NCBI GenBank assembly: GCA_007922195.1
Contig: ML681995.1
Coordinates: 16,233,689-16,297,688, forward strand
Reading direction: 5' to 3'
Length of the DNA stretch: 64,000 nucleotides
Source of the DNA: Podocnemis expansa
Lineage: Eukaryota > Chordata > Testudines > Podocnemididae
The notes under the pieces were generated by a model. That model did not search any database. It saw nothing but the letters and a program-made list of their open reading frames with translations, and was not told the origin of the DNA. The translations under genes and the position numbers were made by a program. Of the stretch, positions 56,903-64,000 are shown one piece after another (within the stretch, counting starts at the first letter, position 1; each line of letters begins with the position of its first letter).

Positions 56903-57902
56903 GGCTGTGTTCACACACAGAGGGCTTGTTTCGAAACAAGCTGTTTCAAAATACATGGTTATTTCNNNNNNNNNNNNNNNNNNNNNNNNNNNNNNNNNNN
57001 NNNNNNNNNNNNNNNNNNNNNNNNNNNNNNNNNNNNNNNNNNNNNNNNNNNNNNNNNNNNNNNNNNNNNNNNNNNNNNNNNNNNNNNNNNNNNNNNNNNN
57101 NNNNNNNNNNNNNNNNNNNNNNNNNNNNNNNNNNNNNNNNNNNNNNNNNNNNNNNNNNNNNNNNNNNNNNNNNNNNNNNNNNNNNNNNNNNNNNNNNNNN
57201 NNNNNNNNNNNNNNNNNNNNNNNNNNNNNNNNNNNNNNNNNNNNNNNNNNNNNNNNNNNNNNNNNNNNNNNNNNNNNNNNNNNNNNNNNNNNNNNNNNNN
57301 NNNNNNNNNNNNNNNNNNNNNNNNNNNNNNNNNNNNNNNNNNNNNNNNNNNNNNNNNNNNNNNNNGGAACTGCGCTCACCCTGGCCCCTGCAGTGGCAGG
57401 CTGAGCCGGGCGCCCCGGCCCCCGCAGCAGGCTTTGGGGGCAGCCCGAGCGGGGGGTGCAGCGCCCGGCTGCGCGCCTCTCCCCTCTTGCCTGCAGTCCC
57501 CCTGCAGACATCCGCGGGGTGAGGCGCTGCTCTGCTTCACCCCATGGGTGCCTGCAGTCCTCCTCTGTTGGCCAGGGGACACCCCTCAGCAGCCTGGCCA
57601 GGGTGCTGAGGGAGTAGCCCTTCATCCCAGGGTGCTTAGCACCGCGGGAGGAAGGTCAAATGTTGTTTTGGAACACTTTGTTCCTAAACAACATGTCCGC
57701 ATAGGGTTGTTTCGAAACCACTGGTTTTGAAACAACCTTGTTTTGATAGGAAATGGGGTTTAACCTATTTCAAAAGTACGGCTCCCATTTCGAAACAAGG
57801 GGTTTCCTTGTTTCAAAATGGCCGTATGTCGTGTGGCCATGCTGTTTCTTATTTCGAAACAACCTCGTTGTTTCAAAATAAGAATGCTGTGTGAACACAC
57901 CC
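56903..57902. mobile_element. Harbinger-type MITE with CTT duplication, contains gap
   Basis: The left end GGCTGTGTTCACACACAGAG and the right end TGCTGTGTGAACACACCC are inverted repeats flanked by CTT (56900-56902 and 57903-57905). It is the same family as the 43765-44707 element, with the same terminal 20 bp and the same post-gap motifs. It lies inside the old CR1. Confidence 0.75.
56966..57365. other. Assembly gap (400 N)
   Basis: Exactly 400 unknown bases in the same position of the same MITE family as the first gap. Frames across it have no meaning. Confidence 0.99.
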
Positions 57903-57905
57903 CTT

Positions 57906-57970
57906 CTTCACAGCATCTGACGAACTGGGAGTTTGTCCCACAAAAGCTCCTGTGATAAATAAATTTGTTA
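57906..57970 (+). mobile_element. Penelope-like element tail fragment
   Basis: CAGCATCTGACGAACTGGGA, TTGTCCCACAAAAGCTCC and GATAAATAAATTTGTTA follow the PLE tail order and stop abruptly where the next MITE begins. The core strand CTGACGA is kept; GAAA is changed to AAAA. Confidence 0.7.
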
Positions 57971-58750
57971 GGGTATGTCTACACTTATAATGTTAGTTTG
58001 AATTGACTGAATTCAAACTAAATTATGATTAGTTCGAAATGACTGAATTCGAACTAACATGGCCAGAGTAGGAAAACCAATCTGAACTAGCATGTCCATA
58101 GACAGGACTTGCTAGTTTGAATTGAAAGAGGGGCATCATGGCAGGTATGGCAACATGGCCCCCTGGCAGGGACATATTGCCACCCAATCCCCTGCCAGAC
58201 TCCAGCCCCTGCAACCCGTCACAGGGAAAAGCATCCCCTGCACATTTCTAGACCCCCTGCCGCCAGAGCTGGGCAGGGGACACTTTCCCCCAGCTGCTGC
58301 TCAGAAAGCAGGAGCCTGGCAGGGGATTTTTTCCCTGGCAGGCTCCTTGGGGCCAGGGAACCCCACACATACACAGCCCAGGAGGGGAGGGGGAGGGGGA
58401 GAAAGGATTCCCCCAGCCCTGCACTGTCAGCACCTGACTGGGGGAATCCTTGCTGCCCCGTTCCGCTATGTGGGCTGGGGGAATCCTTCCTATCCCTCCC
58501 ACCCCCCCCCGTCAGCGCTGAGCAGGGGGAATCCTTTGTTCCCCTGCTGACAGCGCAGGGTGGGGGGGAAGGGGATCCTGGCACCCTGCAGGAGCCCCAT
58601 TCATGGAGGGGCCAAAGCAGCCCTGTGTGGGGCTGTCAAACCCCGCTGGCAGCGAGGAACAGAGGCAGTTCCGCATGGGGCTGCTTTTGCTCCCGTTGCC
58701 AGCGGGGTTTGACAGCCCTGCGTAGGGCTGCCTTTGCTACACTATCCTGA
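57971..58750. mobile_element. MITE-like element with GC-rich interior, right end unclear
   Basis: It starts with GGGTATGTCTACACTT just after TTA and has TAGTTTGAATT / AATTCGAACTA palindromes near the left end. A GC-rich interior follows with three GGGGGAATCCT units (58440, 58477 and 58525), one inverse copy (58404), and a 47-bp-arm hairpin (58611-58737). No matching right terminal inverted repeat is visible, so the copy is truncated or its end diverged. CR1 resumes at about 58751. Confidence 0.55.
58611..58737. repeat. GC-rich inverted repeat, 47-bp arms
   Basis: The arms 58611-58657 and 58691-58737 are reverse complements with a few mismatches, built on GCTGTCAAACCCCGCTGGCA and TGCCAGCGGGGTTTGACAGC. 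The spacer is about 33 bp. It belongs to the interior of the MITE-like element. Confidence 0.85.
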
Positions 58751-59249
58751 ACTATCCTGTTGGGAAGGAAAGATAGGCAGACCATTAAGCAGCTAATCTC
58801 TCTCTATCAGGAACTCATTAAACATTAAAATCAAAAAGTAATCTTACCAAAAATGGAAACTTGGATGAATTGTTTAGGAGGATTTTAAAAACAGAATAAA
58901 ATGTGAAGCAACAAAATCAAAAGACACAAAGCAAAGTATGCCAAGCACAGGACAAGTTGTTTAAATACATGAGGAGAAAGTCAAAGGAAAGCATAGGTGC
59001 TCTATTTAGTGAGGAAGGAGAACAAATATCTGACGACACCAAACACCGACGTGTTTAATGCCTATTTTGCCTAATTCTGCACAATATTTTCATTGTGACC
59101 AGATACTCAATACAACCAATATTAACAAATTGTGAAAAATACAAGCCAAAATAGGGAAAAAAGACCAAAATAAAGACTATTTAGGTAAGTTAGATGTGCT
59201 CAGATTTTAGAGTACTTAAGGAGCTTGTGTAGTAATCTTTGAAATTTTA
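58751..59249 (+). mobile_element. Old CR1 LINE, piece 2 of 4 (linker to RT)
   Basis: ACCAAAAATGGAAACTTGGA (about 58845) encodes the conserved KKWKLG of the CR1 linker, followed by a decayed KA-rich stretch and by TATTTAGGTAAGTTAGATGT (YLGKLDV; consensus YLDKLDV) near 59180. Continuity with piece 3 is shown by the TTA duplication of the element inserted at 59250. Confidence 0.78.
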
Positions 59250-59562
59250 GGCTTTGTTTACACTGAAATCCCTGCATTGGTCTCCACAAATCAAAACAGT
59301 AAAATCAATTGAGCCACCAGAGGAGACCACTCAACTGATACTGGATGTGATCATAGAATCATAGGGTTGCAATGGACCACATGAGATCATCTAGTCCAAC
59401 CCCCAGCCAAAAAAAAAAAAAGCAGGACCACACTCACTAAATTATCCCAGCCAGGGTTTTGTCTAACTGAGCCTTAAATATCTCCAAAAAGATGGAGATT
59501 CCACCACTTCCCTAGGTAGCCCATTTCAATGCTTCACCACTCTCCTAGTAAGCAAGTTTTTC

Positions 59563-60074
59563 CTAATATCCAACTTCAGCCTCCCCGGCTGCAACCTGAA
59601 ACCATTGCTCCTTTTTGTCCTCTGTTATTACTGAGAACAGCCAAGCTCCCTCTTCTTTGGAGCACCCCTTCAAGTAGTTGAAGGTTGCTATCAAATCCTT
59701 CCTCAGTCTTCTCTTCTGCAGACTAAATAAGCCTAATGCGTTCAGTCTTTCTTCATAGGTCTTGTACTCCAGCCCCTTGATCATTTTTGTTGCTCTGTGC
59801 TGTACTCTAATTTGTCCATGTCCTATTTGTAGTGGGGAGCCCAAAACTGAACACAGTATTCTAGATGTGGCCTCACCAGTGCAGAATAGAGGGGAATGAT
59901 CACATCCCTTGATCTGCTGGTAATACTTCTTTTGATGCAGCCCAGTATGCCATTGGCCTTTTTGGCAGCAAGAGCACACTGCTGACTCATATCCAGCTTC
60001 CCATCCACCATGACCCCAGGTCCTTTCCTACAGTGCTGGTACTTAGTTGATCGCTTCTCAGCCTGTAGCAGCAC
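59563..60074 (-). pseudogene. CR1 ORF2 C-terminal region (two overlapping frames)
   Basis: The frame 59823-60074 reads [40 protein letters not shown] and [14 protein letters not shown]. The frame 59563-59979 then gives [20 protein letters not shown] and [20 protein letters not shown]. Both are the CR1 region after the RT, interrupted by a frameshift near 59830. Confidence 0.9.
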
Positions 60075-60427
60075 TTGGGATGGAAAAACCCCATGTACAG
60101 GACTTTGCCCTTGTCCTTGTTGAAGCTTTTGAGATTTCTATTGGCCCACTGCTCCAATTTGTCTAGGGCTCCCTGAATCTTCTCCCTGCCCTCCAGCATG
60201 TCTACCATTCCTCCCAGCTTCATCTCATCTGCAAACTTAATGAGTGTGCAATCTATCCCATCATCCAGATCATTAATGAAAATGTTAAACAGAACTGGCC
60301 CCAGGACTGACCCCTGGGGCACACCACTCATTACTGGTTGCCAGCTACACATGGAACCATTGATTCCTCCGTGCTGAAACCATTGGTCTAGCCAGTTCTC
60401 TATCCACCTTACAGTCCACACATCCAA
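59987..60427 (-). pseudogene. CR1 reverse transcriptase, motifs B and C
   Basis: A 146-residue frame with WIENWLDQ, then SGVPQGSVLGPVLFNIFIND (motif B and after), IDCTLIKFADEMKLGG (motif C; the FADD of active RTs is FADE) and [20 protein letters not shown] (thumb). It continues the 60440-60955 frame after a stop and frame change. Both catalytic sites are therefore mutated in this copy. Confidence 0.92.
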
Positions 60428-60439
60428 CCCATACTTCCT

Positions 60440-60955
60440 TCACTTGCTGAAGAGAATGCTCTGGGAAATCCTATCAAAAGCCTTGCTGAAGTTGAGGTAT
60501 ATTACATGAACGGCTCTTCCCACATCCACAAATCCAGTCATCTCATCATAGAAGGCGATGAGGTTGGTCGGGCACGATTTACCCTTGATGAATCCATGCT
60601 GACTGTTCCTGATCATTCTATTTTCCTCCAAGGATTTCAGAATGGATTCTTTGAGAACCTGCTCCATGATTTTTCCAAGGATTGAGGTGAAGCTGACAGG
60701 TCTGTAATTCCCTGGATCCACCTTTTTCCCTTTCTTGAAGATAGGCATTACATTTTCTTTTTTCCAGTCCCCTGTTCGCCATAAGTTTTCAAAGATAATG
60801 CCCAGTGGTACTGCCATCTCATCAGCCAACTCCCTCAGCATCCTTGGATGTAGTTCATCCGGCCTCAGGGACTTGTGCACATCCAGCTTCTTTAAGTAGT
60901 CCCTAACCTGACCATCCATCACCAAGGACCTCTCTTCTTCTCTCCAATCTGCCAT
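60440..60955 (-). pseudogene. CR1 reverse transcriptase, N-terminal part
   Basis: A 171-residue frame with PDELHPRMLRELADEMAVPL, IFENLWRTGDWKKENVMPIF, KKGKKVDPGNYRPVSFTSIL, GKIMEQVLK and SQHGFIKGKSCPTNLIAF, all standard for CR1 RT. Motif A reads VIYLNFSKAFD: the catalytic Asp of YLDFSKAFD is Asn, so the enzyme would be inactive even if the frame were whole. The frame ends at a stop after SILFSK. Neighbouring frames carry the linker upstream and motifs B and C downstream. Confidence 0.92.
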
Positions 60956-61239
60956 ACCCAGTGCAGTGGGCCAGGAGCTGGCCCTGTCTGTGAAAACTGA
61001 AGTAAAAAAGCAGCACTGAGCACTTCAGCTTTTTCCTCATCCTCCTTCACGAGGATACCTGCTCCATTCAGTAAGGGACCTACAACATCCCTGGTCCTCT
61101 TCTTGTTATTGACATACTTACAGAACCCCTTCCTGTTATTCTTCACATCCCTTGCTAGCCACAACTCCAATTTTCCTTTGGCCTTTCTGATTTTATCCCT
61201 GCGGTCCTGAGCAATATCCTTATATGCCTTCTTAGGCAT
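60919..61239 (-). pseudogene. CR1 ORF2 linker between endonuclease and RT
   Basis: A 106-residue basic frame: KKAYKDIAQDRRDKIRKAKG, KLELWLARDVKNNRKGFCKY and VNNKKRTRDVVGPLLNGAGI match the CR1 linker (IRKAKAQLELNLARDVK and so on). Sequence farther upstream on the minus strand (AWLNRELCTEPKHKKEAYRK) shows that the same linker continues to about 61300. A frameshift separates it from the RT. Confidence 0.88.
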
Positions 61240-61577
61240 CTGTCCAAGCTTCCACTTTCTGTAAGCTTCCTTTTTATGCTTTGGCTCAGTGCAGAGTTCT
61301 CTGTTAAGCCACGCTGGTCTCCTTCAATATTTGCTGTTCCTTCTGCTCATTGAAATGGTACCTTCTTGTGCCCTTATCAGGGTTTCTTTTGATCAGTTTT
61401 GACACAGTAATTCTACCCCATAATAAAGAGTAATGCTGCATTGAATGGAAAGTATTTCCCATTGGCACAGTCCAGTGAAGATGCTGCAGTAAGGGAGGAT
61501 AAGAAACTAGATACATAAACTATGTACTGTAGAATGTGAATCTACCATTGACCCAGCATGGCAGTGTAGAGTAGGCC

Positions 61578-61777
61578 TTAGCAATTTTCTTTGTGAACTC
61601 AGGAAGGACAGGCAAGTTCCCACAGGACTGGAGAAGGGTAAATGTTGTACCTATTTTTTAAAAAGGGAAATAAATATGTCTCAAGAAAACTATAGACAAG
61701 TCAGCCTAACCACAATCCCTGAAAAGATCCTGAAACAAATTACAAAACAAATCAATTTGTAAACACAGAGAGTAATA
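61578..61777 (+). mobile_element. Old CR1 LINE, piece 3 of 4 (RT fingers)
   Basis: TTAGCAATTTTCTTTGTGAA, then CACAGGACTGGAGAAGGGTA and AACTATAGACAAGTCAGCCT follow the CR1 RT consensus (PLAIIFEKSW, EDWKRANIVPIFKKGNK, NYRPVSLT). It ends at GAGAGTAATA, the target site of the MITE starting at 61778. Confidence 0.82.
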
Positions 61778-62356
61778 GGCTATGTCCACATGAGGCTTTT
61801 ATTTCCAAACAATGACCAATGTTTCAAAATAAAAGCTGTCATGTCCAAACGACGTTTCATTATTTCAAAACGTCAGGACCCCATAATTTTGAAATAACGT
61901 CCGTCATTTTGGAACAATAAAACTCACTTGAAAGTGAAATACCCATTGTTTTGAAATGGTTGTTTCAAAACAACACTGTTGGGACATGTTATTTCGAAAT
62001 AAACAGTTATCCTGAAATAACACTTTTGCCCTTCTCCTTCCCAGGGTGCCTTCCTTTTTGTATATATTGGGTGGGGGGCATGGCCCAGCGAGGGGGCCAT
62101 GTTGCCACACCTCCCATGCTGCCCCTCTCCTGAAACGAAATAGTACGTCGTGTGTCCAGACATGCTATTTCATAGAATCATAGGGTTGGAAGGGACCTCA
62201 TGAGGTCTCCTATTTCGCTTTGATATTTTCCCTTATTTTGATTTAATATTTGCTTATTTTGATGTAAGTTGTTTTGAAATAAGGATTTTATTTTGAAAAT
62301 AACTCATTTCAAAATAACTTACTTTGAAATAAGAGAGTTTGCATGTGAATACAGTC
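61778..62356. mobile_element. Harbinger-type MITE with ATA duplication, nested in CR1
   Basis: The left end is GGCTATGTCCACATGAGG and the right end GCATGTGAATACAGTC, flanked by ATA at 61775-61777 and 62357-62359. The interior is homologous to 35356-35828, including GGGGGCCATGTTGCCACACC. Removing it restores the CR1 sequence AGTAATAGGGTATAAGGAAT. A 38-bp CR1 or SINE tail sits inside it at 62172-62209. Confidence 0.82.
62172..62209 (-). mobile_element. 38-bp CR1 (or SINE) 3' tail with TSD
   Basis: ATAGAATCATAGGGTTGGAA, then GGGACCTCATGAGGTCT is the inverse of the last bases of CR1. CTATTTC flanks it on both sides (62165-62171 and 62210-62216), and the related MITE at 35.36 kb lacks the insert. 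This is an extremely 5'-truncated LINE-type insertion. The tail is shared with the CR1-tailed SINE, so the donor cannot be told. Confidence 0.82.
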
Positions 62357-63547
62357 ATAGGGTATAAGGAATAGCCAGAATGGATATGTCAAAACCAAAT
62401 CATGTCAAAACCTGGTTTCTTTCTTTGATGAGGTTAATAGCCTAGTAGACGGGTGAGGGGGGGAAGCAATAAACATGTTGTATGTTGATTTCAGTAATGC
62501 TTTTGACACAATCTGACATGACAATCTCAAGCAAAAGTAAGAAAATGTTATCTAGATGAAATTACTATGCATAACTGGTTGAAAAACTGCACTCAAGAGT
62601 AATCATCAGTGGTTTGCTGTCAGACCAAGAAAGTGAATCCACTGGGCTAATGATGATCCACTGTCAGTCAGTTGGTCTCTGGTGCTGGTCAATATTTTCA
62701 TTAATGACTTGGATAATGGAGCGGAGAGTATGCTTATAAAAATTTACAGATGACATCAAGCTGAGAGGGGTTGCAAATACTTTGGAAGACAGTATTAGAA
62801 TTCCAAAGAATCACTATAAATTGATGTAAATTCAATAAAGTGCAAAGTACCACAATTATGAAGAAAAAAAACAATTGCCAACTACAAAATGAGGAATAAC
62901 TGGGTAGCTGGTAGTAATACTGAAAAAGAAACTGGGTGCTATAGTGGATCACAAATTGAACAAAAATGGTTATGCAGTTGCAAAAACACATTCTCACGTG
63001 TAAGAACAAGTATGCTGTATTTAAGAAACAAGAGATTGAACTGGCCCCTACTTTGCACTGGTGAGTCTTCAGCTGGAATACTGTGTCCAATTCTCTGGCA
63101 TCACACAGTTTAAAAAACGTGGGAAAATATGAAAGTCGAGAATTGAACAACAAAAATGTTAAACATACAGAATATCTAACCTATGGGGGAAATTTTAAGG
63201 GAAAAATAAAGACAACTATGGGACACACTTGACAATGGTCATCAAATATGTGCAAGGGAATTTATAAAACAAAGACCATGATCAATTGTTCTCCATATCC
63301 ATGCAAGGTTTAATCAGTAGCAAGGGAGATTTAAGTTAGATTTTGAGGAGGAGAGAGGAACCTCTTTATGTAATGGTAGTTAAAGGTCTGGATCTGGCTT
63401 TCAGGAGGCTGCAAAAAACAACATTACTGAAAGTTGCCAAAACAGATTGGGGTCTAGGGATGACCTAGGTTTATTTGGTCCTGCCTCACCAGTGGAAGTT
63501 GGCTTTGATGACTTTGAGCTCCCTTTCAGCCTTACATTTCTGTAATT
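62357..63547 (+). mobile_element. Old CR1 LINE, piece 4 of 4 (RT to 3' end)
   Basis: The translation shows, with many breaks, RT motif A as LYVDFSNAFDTI (about 62479-62514), INDLDNG (62699-62719), motif C as KFTDDIKLRG (about 62739-62768, both Asp kept), and the C-terminal region. The end TTTATTTGGTCCTGCCTCAC, then CTTTCAGCCTTACATTTCTG is the CR1 3' end, stopping at about 63547. It is clearly more decayed than the two minus-strand CR1s near by. Confidence 0.88.
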
Positions 63548-64000
63548 CACATTGAAGGTCATTACACCCCCTTTTCATTAAGCCAAATGTTCCCAGCCTG
63601 GAAAGCAAACAAAGATTTAAGGCCACCTGTCTCCTCAACACATTCTTAATCATCTGACTGGTCAGAGCTCCACTTTAAATATTATCAAATACTAGTTTGG
63701 AAGTTAGATGATTTTTGTGCCATGTAATTATGTGCCATTTTGCTGGCTCAGTGGTAGTGGGGTATATCCAAGACTGTCATTCAAATATTCAGGCCTTCTG
63801 TGGAGTTGAGAAGAGATTAGCACAGACCAGCATTAGCATTGAAAAACCATGTAGCCTGTGCTCTTGCATGATGTAAAGAAAGATGTGACTGTCAAAGAAA
63901 GATACCACAAAAGCCAAATTATTACAGAAAATATCTATAGGATTCCCCCACACAATCTAAAAAACCACTGAGTCTAAAAAGACACTAACCATTTTAAAGT
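63548..64000. other. Unassigned stretch
   Basis: No gene or element recognised up to the window edge. Confidence 0.5.

Larger units (their letters stand above)
59352..61410 (-). mobile_element. CR1 LINE with most of the reverse transcriptase
   Basis: About 2.05 kb of minus-strand CR1. The 3' end is at the left (CATAGAATCATAGGGTTGC). In reading order it holds the linker (61239-60919), RT fingers and palm (60955-60440), RT motifs B and C (60427-59987) and the C-terminus (60074-59563). It is 5'-truncated near 61410, so the endonuclease and ORF1 are absent. An A-run at 59409-59421 is secondary. Frames are broken at several places, so it cannot move by itself. Confidence 0.93.
59250..61577. mobile_element. 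Harbinger-type MITE with TTA duplication, split by a CR1
   Basis: The left end GGCTTTGTTTACACTGAA and the right end GGCAGTGTAGAGTAGGCC are inverted repeats, flanked by TTA at 59247-59249 and 61578-61580. Only about 100 bp at the left and 160 bp at the right belong to the MITE; the rest is the minus-strand CR1 that landed inside it. Removing the unit leaves continuous CR1 sequence across the join. Confidence 0.75.

Noticed and set aside
56849..57625. Frames of 177-258 codons on both strands
   Set aside because: They cross the second 400-N gap and lie within a MITE.

Overview
The window reads as non-coding genomic DNA of a reptile, most probably a hidden-necked (cryptodiran) turtle, with a crocodilian as the main alternative. 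The basis is the repeat content: several CR1 LINEs, a tRNA-derived SINE whose 3' part is a CR1 tail (the layout of the tortoise Pol III SINE), a Penelope-like retroelement (PLE), many hAT-type elements with 8-bp target-site duplications (TSDs), and a dense set of inverted-repeat elements with 3-bp TSDs. I find no host protein-coding gene, rRNA or functional tRNA gene. The only readable coding sequence is broken retroelement sequence.

Layout. 0-3.1 kb: two LTR-like copies in opposite orientation, each with a TATA box and a related acidic reading frame. 3.5-5.6 kb: a PLE tail and a 1.2-kb TIR element filled with pyrimidine-rich DNA. 8.2-11.3 kb: a PLE tail, a CR1 carrying a nested SINE and a nested hAT, then an older CR1. 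13-18 kb: two MITE-like pieces, a decayed non-CR1 LINE with a recognisable RT motif, and a TA-flanked TIR element. 19-29 kb: a paralogous repeat pair where one copy carries a PLE insert, a head-to-head PLE with reverse transcriptase and GIY-YIG remnants, a hAT, and an LTR-like block. 29-54 kb: MITEs, inverted PLE tails, a 1.6-kb and a 1.0-kb hAT, a CORE-SINE and one 400-N gap. 55-64 kb: a short CR1, then one old CR1 split into four pieces by later insertions, including a second 400-N gap.

The elements do not form a pathway. What they record is an insertion history. In the 56.6-63.5 kb block an old plus-strand CR1 was hit by several inverted-repeat elements; one of these was then hit by a 2-kb minus-strand CR1 and another by a 38-bp CR1/SINE tail with its own TSD.

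The most interesting signal is the recurring PLE 3' tail. It carries a hammerhead-ribozyme-like core (CTGANGA, a GC-rich hairpin, then GAAA), and four of its loci are head-to-head inverted pairs. Family names come from recalled consensus features and not from a search, and exact boundaries are uncertain unless a TSD is stated.
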